DNA of 64,000 bases from an uncultured Lachnospiraceae bacterium (GCA_949502235.1 CATBDC010000002.1:1-64000); one strand, 5' to 3'. Positions 1 through 8,365 are shown, counted from the first letter of the stretch. Program-made: numbers and translations. The notes: a model not told the origin generated them from the letters alone.

Positions 1-78
1 AGATTAAAATAGACTTGTATTGATGGCTCTGAAGCCTTAAAACAGTGGCTCTCAAACATTAAAATAATCATAGGAGCG

Positions 79-372
79 GGATATGACGTGTCATCTAATA
101 AGGAGCAGGGAACCGGACGCGCAGATATTGTGGTCAGAGACAGGAGCAGACGCCCGGCGCTGATTATAGAAATTAAGCGTTCTAAGAAAGAGAGCGATAT
201 GGAAAAGGACTGCCGGGAAGCAATAGAGCAGATCAGCCGGAGAAATTATGCACGGACAGAACTGAAGGGATATCGGACGATCCTGTGTTATGGGGCGGCA
301 TTTTTTGAGAAGGACTGTCTGGTTGCTGTGGCAAGAGATAATCAATATGAGGTTACAAGGAGCGCTTTTTAG
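79..372 (+). pseudogene. PD-(D/E)XK nuclease C-terminal fragment, copy A
   Basis: This is the last ~98 residues of the AAA-ATPase-like/PDDEXK_9 family, in which an N-terminal P-loop domain is normally followed by a small restriction-like nuclease domain. Only the nuclease part is present. The core residues can be seen in GRADIVVRD and PALIIEIKRSKKE (the D and E-x-K of the fold). The reading frame is open upstream only to a stop at 10-12, and the residues before GYDVSSNK do not match copy B, so about 400 residues of ATPase are missing. No ribosome site precedes the GTG at 88. It ends in a hairpin shared with the convergent gene at 385-1386. Probably a decayed remnant; an expressed small protein cannot be excluded. 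Confidence 0.7.
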
Positions 373-379
373 CGCTCCT
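358..379. terminator. Bidirectional hairpin between convergent genes
   Basis: The arms AGGAGCGCT and AGCGCTCCT are perfectly complementary around a TTTT loop. The hairpin covers the stop codon of the nuclease fragment and lies just past the stop of the minus-strand gene, so it could end transcription from both sides. It is repeated exactly at 1889-1910. Confidence 0.6.
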
Positions 380-384
380 GCTAT

Positions 385-1386
385 TTAGGAAACGAGTTTT
401 CTCAATAAAGCCAGCTCCCTTTCCTGCTGCGCAATAACAGCATCCTTCTCAGCGATAACAATATCCTGCTGCGCAATAACAGTATCCTTCTCGGCAATAA
501 CAGTATCCTTTTCTGCAATCGTCCGTGCATTACGTTCCTCCCCTCTGCGTATGCCTTCCTCCAGAATAGTCTGTCCAAATCCAATCATACCATCATTCTC
601 CTTCCACAATTCCTCATTGTTAGAAAAATCAATATATTCTTTGACTGTATCCATAAAATCATTCTTATGCGGATACATAAGTATATTCAGGAAACGCAGG
701 AGTTCATATCCTTCATCCCCCTTTTCTCCATTATACACCTCATTCCCTAATTTGATAACAATAAGTGTCATTAAATCATAATTTTCTTTTTCCACAGTGG
801 AAACGCAGGTATTTTTCGTATTCACGACTTCATAAGTCGATATGCTGTAGCGCATATCCTGGGGGACATCATCCCTGCAGATCCAGATACTCAGACACTT
901 TTCCAGTCTGCCGTAATCCGTATTATTCGTCACCAGTGATAACTGTGATGATAAGCTCCTTGCAAGATAGTACATTCCCCTTTTCTCAATGGGATACCCT
1001 GGCTTGTAGGTTTTCTGCGGTTCCACATCTATGTGAAGGTCAATCTGCACATCCTCTGTAGAAAGTCCCGGATTCTTCGCCCGGAACAGCAAATCAAAAA
1101 AGGACACCTTCTCATTAAGCATGACAAACTCCGCGCTGTCTCCCTTCACCGTAGTATTCGTCCTTCCCGGAGAAACTTCCTTCAAACTCGTAACAGAGTC
1201 AGCCTCAATAAACTCCATAATTTCTTCCTTAGAATAGTCCTTATATTCCGCTGTGGTTTCCTTAAGAATTATTGCAAGAACTTCCTTACTGTGTAAAATA
1301 AGCCTACTCTGTGCATCCAGCCCCTCCATGTCTGCTGTAACCTGCATGGCGCTAAGTACCTCCATGCTGCCGTCAACTTTTTCCAT
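385..1386 (-). CDS. Rpn-like PD-(D/E)XK nuclease family transposase protein, copy A
   Basis: A 333-residue protein of the Rpn/PD-(D/E)XK 'transposase' family that is abundant in Lachnospiraceae and is linked to recombination-promoting nucleases. The family signature is visible: FFDLLFRAKNPG, then IDLHIDVEPQ (the D...E-x-Q catalytic strand), then KRGMYYLARSLSSQ and CLSIWICRDDVPQ. The C-terminus is a heptad coiled coil of the type EKDxVIA repeated about five times. Its start is fixed by AGGAGG seven bases before the ATG. A near-identical paralogue lies at 1912-2874. No terminal inverted repeats of an insertion sequence flank it, so mobility by itself is inferred only from the family name. Confidence 0.8.
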   Translation of the reverse strand: MEKVDGSMEVLSAMQVTADMEGLDAQSRLILHSKEVLAIILKETTAEYKDYSKEEIMEFIEADSVTSLKEVSPGRTNTTVKGDSAEFVMLNEKVSFFDLLFRAKNPGLSTEDVQIDLHIDVEPQKTYKPGYPIEKRGMYYLARSLSSQLSLVTNNTDYGRLEKCLSIWICRDDVPQDMRYSISTYEVVNTKNTCVSTVEKENYDLMTLIVIKLGNEVYNGEKGDEGYELLRFLNILMYPHKNDFMDTVKEYIDFSNNEELWKENDGMIGFGQTILEEGIRRGEERNARTIAEKDTVIAEKDTVIAQQDIVIAEKDAVIAQQERELALLRKLVS

Positions 1387-1609
1387 ACGATTTCCTCCTG
1401 CCGTATTTTTCGATTTAAAACATTGTCTGTTGTGTTCATAAAAGGATTTATTCAGAAGATACTTCTTAGAGAAGCTTCCTGACGATTATCCGAAATTCAG
1501 ATACAAATGTTTCAGATTTATAGATAGAATTCTATGTTGATACTTTAGTACAGCCGCCCACAAGATACAACTTAAGTTTTCCTTAAATGGAGCTGTTTTT
1601 TATGGATTT

Positions 1610-1903
1610 GGATATGACGTGTCATCTAATAAGGAGCAGGGAACCGGACGCGCAGATATTGTGGTCAGAGACAGGAGCAGACGCCCGGCGCTGATTATAG
1701 AAATTAAGCGTTCTAAGAAAGAGAGCGATATGGAAAAGGACTGCCGGGAAGCAATAGAGCAGATCAGCCGGAAAAATTATATGCGGACAGAGCTGAAGGG
1801 ATATCGGGCGATCCTGTGTTATGGGGCGGCATTTTTTGAAAAGGACTGTCTGGTTTCTGTAGCAAGAGACAATTTATATGAGGATACAAGGAGCGCTTTT
1901 TAG
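1610..1903 (+). pseudogene. PD-(D/E)XK nuclease C-terminal fragment, copy B
   Basis: Second copy of the PDDEXK_9 fragment, about 90% or more identical in protein to copy A (changes include ARTELKGYRT to MRTELKGYRA). The nuclease residues in GRADIVV and IIEIKRS are kept. As in copy A the ATPase half is absent; the residues before GYDVSSNK come from the junction with unit A. The GTG at 1619 has no convincing ribosome site. Persistence of an open frame in both copies could reflect recent origin rather than function. Confidence 0.7.
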
Positions 1904-1910
1904 CGCTCCT
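1889..1910. terminator. Bidirectional hairpin, unit B
   Basis: Same AGGAGCGCT-TTTT-AGCGCTCCT hairpin as at 358-379, again between the convergent nuclease fragment and the Rpn-like gene. Confidence 0.6.
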
Positions 1911-1911
1911 G

Positions 1912-2874
1912 CTATTTAGAAACGAGTTTTCTTAATAGAGCCAGTTCCCTTTCCTGCTGCGCAATAACAGCATCCTTCTCAGCAATAACAGTATCCTTTT
2001 CTGCAATCGTCCGTGCATTACGTTCCTCCCCTATGCGTATGCCTTCCTCCAGAATAGTCTGTCCAAATCCAATCATACTACCATTCTCCTTCCACAATTC
2101 CTCATTGTTAGAAAAATCAATATATTCTTTTACCGTATCCATAAAATTATCCTTATGCGGATACATAAGTATATTCAGGAAACGCAGGAGTTCATACCCT
2201 TCGTCCCCTTCTTCTCCATTATACACCTCATTTCCCAATTTGATAATAATAAGTGTCATTAAATCATAATTTTTTTTCTCTACACTGGAAACGCAGGTAT
2301 TTTTCGTATTCACGACCTCATAAGTCGATATGCTGTAGCGCATATCCTGGGGGACATCATCCCTGCAGATCCAGATACTCAGACACTTTTCCAGTCTGCC
2401 GTAATCCGTATTATTCGTCACCAGTGATAACTGTGATGATAAGCTCCTTGCAAGATAGTACATTCCCCTTTTCTCAATGGGATACCCTGGCTTGTAGGTT
2501 TTCTGCGGCTCCACATCTATGTGAAGGTCAATCTGCACATCCTCCGTAGAAAGTCCCGGATTCTTCGCCCGGAACAGTAAATCAAAAAAGGACACCTTCT
2601 CATTAAGCATGGCAAACTCCGCGCTGTCCCCCTTCACCGTAGTATTTGTTCTCCCCGGAGAAACCTCCTTCGAACTGGTAATAGAGTCAGCTTCAATAAA
2701 CTCCATAATTTCTTCCTTAGAATAGTCCTTATATTCCGCCGTGGTTTCCTTAAGAATTATTGCAAGAACTTCCTTACTGTGTAAAATAAGCTTACTCTGT
2801 GCATCCAGCCCCTCCATGTCCGCTGTAACCTGCATGGCGCTAAGTACCTCCATGCTGCCATCTACTTTTTCCAT
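1912..2874 (-). CDS. Rpn-like PD-(D/E)XK nuclease family transposase protein, copy B
   Basis: Paralogue of the gene at 385-1386, 320 residues from the ATG at 2874. That start matches copy A (MEKVDGSMEV) and has AGGAGG at the same spacing; the frame stays open to an ATG at 2913, which lacks a ribosome site. Family motifs LFRAKNPG, IDLHIDVEPQ and SIWICRDDVPQ are intact. The coiled-coil tail has two fewer heptads than copy A. A one-base indel changes the end from LVS-stop to LVSK-stop. Both copies look functional, so they may serve as material for homologous recombination. Confidence 0.8.
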   Translation of the reverse strand: MEKVDGSMEVLSAMQVTADMEGLDAQSKLILHSKEVLAIILKETTAEYKDYSKEEIMEFIEADSITSSKEVSPGRTNTTVKGDSAEFAMLNEKVSFFDLLFRAKNPGLSTEDVQIDLHIDVEPQKTYKPGYPIEKRGMYYLARSLSSQLSLVTNNTDYGRLEKCLSIWICRDDVPQDMRYSISTYEVVNTKNTCVSSVEKKNYDLMTLIIIKLGNEVYNGEEGDEGYELLRFLNILMYPHKDNFMDTVKEYIDFSNNEELWKENGSMIGFGQTILEEGIRIGEERNARTIAEKDTVIAEKDAVIAQQERELALLRKLVSK

Positions 2875-3093
2875 ACGATTTCCTCCTGCCGTATCTTTTT
2901 GATTTAAAAACATTGTCTGTTGTGATCATAAAAGGATTTATTCAGAAGATACTTCTTAGAGAAGCTTCCTGGCAATTATCCGAAATTCAGATACAAATAT
3001 TTCAGATTTATAGATAGAATTCTATGTTGATACTTTAGCACAGCCGTCCGCAAGATACAACTTAAGTTTTCCTTAAATAGAGTCAAAATAATT

Positions 3094-3217
3094 GTTACTG
3101 TTCACACAGTACTTTGCATTTACTGCAAAGTACGTAAGAAAGTGATTCAGGAGTGAGCAAATCCCATTCGCGAAGCGAATTTTAAATGGATTTGCGAAAG
3201 TTACTGTGAACAGTAAC
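3094..3217. repeat. Palindromic repeat family 1, complete element 1
   Basis: A 124-bp element bounded by GTTACTGTTCAC and GTGAACAGTAAC. Inside are a hairpin (TACTTTGCA / TGCAAAGTA), the conserved core GTAAGAAAGTGATTCAGGAG, and a second hairpin around TCGCGAAGCGA. There is no open frame that could be a transposase. The layout is shared with 3283-3429, which differs in hairpin sequence but keeps the pairing, pointing to selection on structure. Confidence 0.7.
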
Positions 3218-3282
3218 AAATAATTAACGTAAAGTATTAAGGTTGCTTTTTTTAGCATTTATGATAAAATAGTTACTGTTCA

Positions 3283-3429
3283 GTTACTATTCACGGGTCA
3301 GGAATGCGCATAAACTGCGCATTCCGTAAGAACATGATTCAGGAGTGAGGGGCGGTTTTTGCGTAGCAAAACTCGGAATGCCGCCCCGAATCGTTACTAT
3401 GAACGGCCTTCCAGGCCGTGAATAGTAAC
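3283..3429. repeat. Palindromic repeat family 1, complete element 2
   Basis: Ends are GTTACTATTCAC and GTGAATAGTAAC, exact inverted repeats. Inside are a hairpin GGAATGCGCA / TGCGCATTCC with a TAAAC loop, the core GTAAGAACATGATTCAGGAG, a second stem GGGGCGG / CCGCCCC, and a right-end hairpin ACGGCCT / AGGCCGT. A partial extra copy of the left end (GTTACTGTTC) sits at 3272. Compared with element 1 the G-to-A change in both ends is compensatory. Confidence 0.7.
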
Positions 3430-3488
3430 ACTGTTCATACAGGTCTGTTCAGTTCATGCACAGACCGTAAGAAAGTGATCGGAGTGCA
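3430..3488. repeat. Palindromic repeat family 1, degenerate element 3
   Basis: Abuts element 2. It keeps the first hairpin (GGTCTGT / ACAGACC) and a worn core GTAAGAAAGTGATCGGAGTG, then runs straight into the RpiR gene; the second hairpin is missing. The GGAG of the core is the ribosome-binding site of the following gene. Confidence 0.55.
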
Positions 3489-3495
3489 GGGAAAC

Positions 3496-4425
3496 ATGGG
3501 AACAAAGAATGAGCTGTTGAAAAAGCTGGAGGACGGCTATAAGAAGTTTAGTAAGGGCCAGAAAAAGCTTGCGGATTTTATCCGGGAGGACTACGATAAG
3601 GCCGCATTTCTTACGGCGGCGAAGATGGGTGAGGAAGTGGGGGTCAGCGAATCTACGGTTGTAAGGTTTGCAATGGCTCTCGGTTATGAGGGCTATCCGG
3701 AATTTCAGAAGGCTCTTGGGGAGCTGGTGCGCACAAAGCTTAATTCCATTCAGAGGATGGAGGTGACCTATGGAAGAATCAGCCAGGGCGAGATTCTCTC
3801 CACGGTGCTCCAGTCGGATATTGATAAAATAAAGCTTACCATGAACGGGATTGACCATGAGGCCTTTGAGATGGCGGTGGACACCCTTCTTGGGGCGAGA
3901 AAGATCTATGTGATAGGCATCAGGAGCTGCGCTCCTCTGGCAAGCTTTTTATCCTTCTATCTGAATCTGATCTGTGAAAATGTTGTGGCAGTCCACACCA
4001 ACAGCTCCAGTGAGATCTTCGAGCAGCTTATCCGGATCGGAGAGAAGGATGTGGTGATCGGCATAAGCTTCCCCCGGTATTCCATGCGCACTCTTAAGGC
4101 ACTGGAATTTGCCAGCAGCCGGAAGGCAAAGGTGATTACCCTTACGGACAGTATTCATTCTCCCATGACACTTTATTCTTCCTGCAATCTGATTGCAAGA
4201 AGCGATATGGCATCTATTGTGGATTCTCTTGTGGCGCCTTTAAGTGTGGTAAATGCACTTGTGGTTGCCCTGTGTATGAAAAAGCAGGAGGAGGTTATCA
4301 GTACCCTCGAAACCTTGGAGGATATCTGGGATGAATTTCAGGTGTACAGTAAGGATGAGCTGAATATGATCGGAGATACAGTGGAGATGCCGGAGATTTC
4401 GCCGGAGGCAGAGGAAGAGCTATGA
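3496..4425 (+). CDS. MurR/RpiR family transcriptional regulator
   Basis: 309 residues: an N-terminal RpiR helix-turn-helix (about residues 5-80; AAKMGEEVGVSESTVVRFAM is the recognition region) followed by a SIS sugar-phosphate-binding domain (about 115-250; KIYVIGIRSCAPLASFLSFY, then TNSSSEIFEQL). Such proteins sense phosphosugars and control sugar or amino-sugar genes. The frame is open back to 3418 through repeat DNA, but ATG 3496 follows GGAGTGCAGGGAAAC and begins where homology to the family begins. It overlaps the next gene by ATGA, suggesting co-translation with the flavoprotein. The sugar sensed cannot be told from sequence. Confidence 0.85.
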   Translation: MGTKNELLKKLEDGYKKFSKGQKKLADFIREDYDKAAFLTAAKMGEEVGVSESTVVRFAMALGYEGYPEFQKALGELVRTKLNSIQRMEVTYGRISQGEILSTVLQSDIDKIKLTMNGIDHEAFEMAVDTLLGARKIYVIGIRSCAPLASFLSFYLNLICENVVAVHTNSSSEIFEQLIRIGEKDVVIGISFPRYSMRTLKALEFASSRKAKVITLTDSIHSPMTLYSSCNLIARSDMASIVDSLVAPLSVVNALVVALCMKKQEEVISTLETLEDIWDEFQVYSKDELNMIGDTVEMPEISPEAEEEL

Positions 4426-5666
4426 GCAGGGTTTTGATTATCGGAGGCGGCGCGTCCGGGATGTTTGCAGCCATATGGGCGGCAAGAAACGGGCACAGCG
4501 TCTCTTTGTACGAAAAAAATGAGAAGGCCGGGAAGAAATTATTTATTACGGGGAAGGGCAGATGCAATCTTACAAATGACTGTGACATAGATACCCTGTT
4601 TTCCTCGGTGGTAAGCAACAGCCGGTTTTTATACAGCAGCTTTTATGGATTTACCAATCAGGATGTAATAGATTTCTTTGAGAATATCGGGGTGCCTGTG
4701 AAAACAGAACGGGGCGGACGGGTATTTCCGGCATCGGATCACTCCTCGGATGTGATAAAGGGACTTTTGCGTGAGATGGAGAGGCTTAAGGTGAAGGTGC
4801 ATTTTCATGCAGAGGTGAAGGAGGCCGAAACCCGGGATGGCTCTTTTTACCGGCTTGTTCTGTCTGACGGAAGGAAGATAGAGGGTGATGCGTGCATTGT
4901 GGCCACAGGCGGGCTTTCCTACCCTTCAACGGGCTCCACGGGAGACGGCCTGCGTTTTGGAGAGAAGATGGGACATACAGCTGTTCCCTGCCTTCCCTCT
5001 CTTGTCCCCATTGAGGTGAAGGAGCCCTGGGTTCAGGAGCTTATGGGGCTCTCCCTTAAGAATGTAAAGGCTGCGGTTTTTGACGGGAGGAAAAAACTGT
5101 TTGAGGATTTCGGGGAGATGCTGTTTACCCACTACGGTGTGAGCGGCCCTCTCATATTAAGCGCCAGCAGCTATATCGGGAAAAAGCTTTCTGGAAAGGC
5201 ACGGTCAGGGGAGACGCTCGGGCTTTCGATAGATTTAAAGCCTGCTCTTGACATGGAGGCTCTTGACAGGCGGGTACTCCGGGATTTTGAAGAAAACCAG
5301 AACCGGCAGTTTAAAAATTCGCTGGGGAAATTATTTCCGGCAAAGCTGATTCCGGTTATGACAGAATTAAGCGGCATTTCGCCGGAGAAAAAGGTGAACG
5401 TGATTTCTAAGGAGGAGAGAGCACAGTTTGTGAAGCTTATCAAGCATTTCCCTATGACGCTTACAAGGCTTCGGGATTATGATGAGGCAGTCATTACAAA
5501 GGGCGGCATAAGGACAAAGGAAATCGACCCGGGGACCATGGAGTCCAGGCTCATAAAAGGCGTTTATTTTGTGGGAGAGGTGCTGGACTTAGACGGGCTT
5601 ACCGGAGGCTTCAACCTGCAGATTGCATGGTCTACGGCTTATGCGGCGGGAAATCATATTGCCTGA
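4422..5666 (+). CDS. NAD(P)/FAD-dependent oxidoreductase, HI0933/YhiN (BaiN-like) family
   Basis: 414-residue flavoprotein. The N-terminus has the FAD dinucleotide motif GGGASGMFAAIWAARNG, then KLFITGKGRCNLTN, typical of the HI0933 family; ATGGLSYPSTGSTGDG lies mid-protein and the C-terminus closes with VGEVLDLDGLTGGFNLQIAW, the second FAD contact. The family includes BaiN-type reductases but most members are uncharacterised, so the substrate is unknown. It starts inside the stop of the RpiR gene (ATGA) and sits directly upstream of cmk, an order I recall as common in clostridia. Confidence 0.85.
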   Translation: MSRVLIIGGGASGMFAAIWAARNGHSVSLYEKNEKAGKKLFITGKGRCNLTNDCDIDTLFSSVVSNSRFLYSSFYGFTNQDVIDFFENIGVPVKTERGGRVFPASDHSSDVIKGLLREMERLKVKVHFHAEVKEAETRDGSFYRLVLSDGRKIEGDACIVATGGLSYPSTGSTGDGLRFGEKMGHTAVPCLPSLVPIEVKEPWVQELMGLSLKNVKAAVFDGRKKLFEDFGEMLFTHYGVSGPLILSASSYIGKKLSGKARSGETLGLSIDLKPALDMEALDRRVLRDFEENQNRQFKNSLGKLFPAKLIPVMTELSGISPEKKVNVISKEERAQFVKLIKHFPMTLTRLRDYDEAVITKGGIRTKEIDPGTMESRLIKGVYFVGEVLDLDGLTGGFNLQIAWSTAYAAGNHIA

Positions 5667-5731
5667 AGGCCTGGCAGCCCCCGCTTTTTTCGCGGAAAGA
5701 AAAGAAAGTAAGGATAGGAGGAACAGATATT

Positions 5732-6391
5732 ATGGGATATAATGTAGCCATTGACGGGCCGGCAGGCGCGGGAAAAAGTACCATTGCAAAGCTTCTTGCA
5801 AAGGAAAAGGGATATATTTATGTGGATACGGGAGCGTTATACAGAGGGCTTGCCATCCATTTTTTAGATAAGGGAATCAGGGCAGAGGATACAAAAGCCG
5901 TGATAGAGGCAGTAAAGGATGCAGATGTAAAGATAAAATATGAGGACGGCATCCAGCAGATTTATTTAAATGGGAAAAATATTACCGGAAGGCTTAGGAG
6001 TGAGGAAGTGGGGAACATGGCATCAGCCACGGCGAAGATACCGGAGGTGAGGGCAAAGCTTCTTATGCTCCAGAAAAATCTGGCTAAGGAGCAGGACGTG
6101 GTCATGGACGGGCGCGACATCGGCACCTGTGTGCTTCCTGACGCGGATGTGAAGATTTTCCTTACTGCCAGTGTAAGGACCCGGGCAATGCGCAGATACG
6201 AGGAGCTTGCCGCAAAGGGGGAAAGCTGCAGTCTGGAAACGATTGAAAAGGACATCACAGAGCGGGACGAGCAGGATATGACGAGAAAGACGGCGCCCCT
6301 TAAAAAGGCGGAAGATGCGCATCTTGTGGACAGCTCGGATATGACCATTGAAGAGGTAGTAAAGGCAATAGCGGATTTGTGCAAAGGATAA
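5732..6391 (+). CDS. cmk: (d)CMP kinase
   Basis: 219 residues, normal for the family. It phosphorylates CMP and dCMP to the diphosphates with ATP in the cytoplasm. The P-loop AIDGPAGAGKSTIAK is at the N-terminus, YVDTGALYRG follows (monophosphate site), and DGRDIGTCVLPDADVKIFL is the characteristic middle motif. The chosen ATG has AGGAGGAACAG upstream; the longer frame from 5627 overlaps the preceding gene and adds no family sequence. It heads the cmk-ispH-rpsA run, nine bases from ispH. Confidence 0.93.
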   Translation: MGYNVAIDGPAGAGKSTIAKLLAKEKGYIYVDTGALYRGLAIHFLDKGIRAEDTKAVIEAVKDADVKIKYEDGIQQIYLNGKNITGRLRSEEVGNMASATAKIPEVRAKLLMLQKNLAKEQDVVMDGRDIGTCVLPDADVKIFLTASVRTRAMRRYEELAAKGESCSLETIEKDITERDEQDMTRKTAPLKKAEDAHLVDSSDMTIEEVVKAIADLCKG

Positions 6392-6400
6392 GGGAGACAG

Positions 6401-7258
6401 ATGAAGGTTGAATTAGCAAAAACCGCCGGATTCTGCTTTGGAGTTAAGCGGGCGGTGGATACGGTGTATGAGCAGGTAAAGGAGCATAAGGGAGAAAAAA
6501 TCTATACCTTTGGCCCCATTATCCATAATGAAGAGGTGATTAAGGATCTGGAAAAACAGGGGGTGGCAGTTTTAAACTCCCTGCAGGAATTAGAAGAGCT
6601 TAAGGAAGGCATCGTGATTATCCGTTCCCACGGAGTTGCGAAAAGGGTCTGCGACATACTGGAAGATAACGGAATTTCTTACGTAGACGCCACCTGTCCC
6701 TTTGTAAAAAAAATACATAATATTGTGCATGAGGAAAGCAGTAAGGGCTCTCATATTGTGATTATCGGAAACAGCGCACACCCGGAGGTGGAGGGCATCA
6801 GAGGATGGACAGGGGAGAACGTAACGGTTATCCAGAATGAGGACGAAGCGAAGGACTTTCAAATCGAAAATGAAAACCAGAAGGTATGTATCGTTTCCCA
6901 GACGACATTTAATTACAATAAATTCAAAGATTTAGTTGAAATTATCTCGGAAAAGAGGTATGATATAATTGTTTTAAATACGATTTGCAATGCGACAAAG
7001 GAACGCCAGGAAGAAGCAAGGCGTATTGCAAGGCGGGCAGGGGCTATGATTGTTATTGGCGACAGGCGCAGCTCCAATACCCAGAAGTTATTTGAAATCT
7101 GCAGAAATGCATGTGCGGATACGTACTATATACAGACACTTGACGATTTGGATATGAATCAATTAAGGTCCGTGGAAACAGTAGGTATTACAGCAGGGGC
7201 ATCCACGCCCAAGAATATAATTGAGGAGGTTCAAAACAATGTCAGAATTAACTTTTGA
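6401..7258 (+). CDS. ispH: 4-hydroxy-3-methylbut-2-enyl diphosphate reductase
   Basis: 285 residues, full length for IspH (LytB), the last step of the MEP isoprenoid pathway: HMBPP to IPP and DMAPP using a [4Fe-4S] cluster. The three cluster cysteines are visible in GFCFGVKRAV, DATCPFVKKIH and NTICNATKERQ; substrate residues include the histidines of IIHNEEV and GNSAHPEVEG. In many clostridia IspH is fused to ribosomal protein S1; here the 3' end instead overlaps the rpsA start by 20 bases, so the two are probably translationally coupled. Confidence 0.95.
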   Translation: MKVELAKTAGFCFGVKRAVDTVYEQVKEHKGEKIYTFGPIIHNEEVIKDLEKQGVAVLNSLQELEELKEGIVIIRSHGVAKRVCDILEDNGISYVDATCPFVKKIHNIVHEESSKGSHIVIIGNSAHPEVEGIRGWTGENVTVIQNEDEAKDFQIENENQKVCIVSQTTFNYNKFKDLVEIISEKRYDIIVLNTICNATKERQEEARRIARRAGAMIVIGDRRSSNTQKLFEICRNACADTYYIQTLDDLDMNQLRSVETVGITAGASTPKNIIEEVQNNVRINF

Positions 7259-8333
7259 ACAGATGTTAGACGAGTCTTTTAAGACAATAAGGAACGGAGA
7301 AGTTGTGGACGGTACTGTTATTGATGTGAAGCCGGATGAGATTGTTTTAAATATAGGTTACAAAGCAGACGGCATCATCACAAGAAGCGAGTATACTAAC
7401 GACTCCGGGGCAGACCTTACGAAGGCGGTTTCCGTAGGAGATGCCATGACAGCAAAGGTCTTAAAGGTGAATGACGGAGAAGGTCAGGTGCTGTTAACTT
7501 ATAAGAGGCTTGTTGCCGAGAAGGGCAACGAGAGACTTAAGGAGGCATTTGAAAACCATGAGATCCTTAAGGCTCCGGTTGCGCAGATTCTCGGAGGAGG
7601 CTTAAGTGTTGTTGTTGAGGAGGCCAGGGTTTTTATTCCGGCAAGCCTCGTATCTGATACTTATGAGAAGGATTTGAGTAAATATCAGGATCAGGAGATT
7701 GAATTCGTTATCAGCGAGTTTAATCCCAGAAGGAACCGTGTAATCGGCGACAGAAGACAGCTCCTTGTAGCGGCCAGAGCTGAAAAGCAAAGGGAGCTGT
7801 TTGAACGGCTGAATGTGGGCGATACTGTTGAGGGCGTTGTAAAGAACGTGACAGATTTCGGTGCATTTATTGATCTTGGCGGCGTTGACGGACTGCTTCA
7901 CATATCCGAGATGTCCTGGGGCCGCGTAGAGAACCCGAAGAAGGTATTCAGAGTGGGCGATACGGTAAAGGTACTGGTAAAGGATATTCATGATACAAAG
8001 ATTGCATTAAGCCTCAAATTCCCGGAGACGAATCCCTGGGCCAATGCTTCCGAGGATTATGCAGCAGGAAAGGAGATTACCGGAAGAGTCGCAAGAATGA
8101 CGGATTTCGGCGCGTTTGTTGAGCTTGCTCCGGGTGTTGACGCACTTCTTCATGTATCACAGATTTCCAGAGCTCATGTAGACAAACCGTCTGACGTATT
8201 ATCCGTAGGGCAGGAGATTACAGCAAAGATTGTTGATTTGAACGAAACAGAAAAGAAGATCAGTCTCAGCATGAAGGCTCTTGAGACTGTTTCTGAGGAG
8301 AGTGTGGAAGAAAGTGCACGGGACGAGGAATAA
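7239..8333 (+). CDS. rpsA: 30S ribosomal protein S1 homologue, four S1 domains
   Basis: 364 residues with four S1 RNA-binding repeats: about 12-75 (VVDGTVIDVKPDEIVLNIGY), 90-160 (more divergent), 180-250 (VEGVVKNVTDFGAFIDLGG, GLLHISEMSW) and 265-335 (ITGRVARMTDFGAFVEL, ALLHVSQIS). This is the shorter Gram-positive form, which may bind mRNA and help translation rather than act as the six-domain S1 of E. coli. ATG 7239 is preceded by GAGGAGG inside ispH, so the start is firm. A strong hairpin terminator follows at 8366. Confidence 0.9.
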   Translation: MSELTFEQMLDESFKTIRNGEVVDGTVIDVKPDEIVLNIGYKADGIITRSEYTNDSGADLTKAVSVGDAMTAKVLKVNDGEGQVLLTYKRLVAEKGNERLKEAFENHEILKAPVAQILGGGLSVVVEEARVFIPASLVSDTYEKDLSKYQDQEIEFVISEFNPRRNRVIGDRRQLLVAARAEKQRELFERLNVGDTVEGVVKNVTDFGAFIDLGGVDGLLHISEMSWGRVENPKKVFRVGDTVKVLVKDIHDTKIALSLKFPETNPWANASEDYAAGKEITGRVARMTDFGAFVELAPGVDALLHVSQISRAHVDKPSDVLSVGQEITAKIVDLNETEKKISLSMKALETVSEESVEESARDEE

Positions 8334-8365
8334 GCTTATATTTGTTCAGATGAATAGATGGGTGG

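Larger units (their letters stand above)
79..1592. repeat. Tandem duplication unit A (1.51 kb)
   Basis: This unit matches 1610-3082 along its whole length. It starts at GGATATGACGTGTCATC and ends at CCTTAAATGGAG. It contains a nuclease fragment, a facing Rpn-like gene and ~200 bp of upstream DNA. Unit A is 41 bp longer than unit B, almost entirely because of a 42-bp (two-heptad) insertion near the 3' end of the Rpn-like gene. Base differences are scattered at a few percent, so the duplication is not brand new. Confidence 0.9.
1610..3082. repeat. Tandem duplication unit B (1.47 kb)
   Basis: Direct repeat of 79-1592 separated from it by only 17 bp. It ends at CCTTAAATAGAG, immediately before the first palindromic element. 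Small indels account exactly for the 41-bp length difference: a 42-bp loss in the coiled-coil region, one base lost just before the stop region of the minus gene, and two bases gained in its upstream region. Confidence 0.9.

Noticed and set aside
3073..3258. Minus-strand 61-codon frame
   Set aside because: Lies entirely within the palindromic element 1; no ribosome site.
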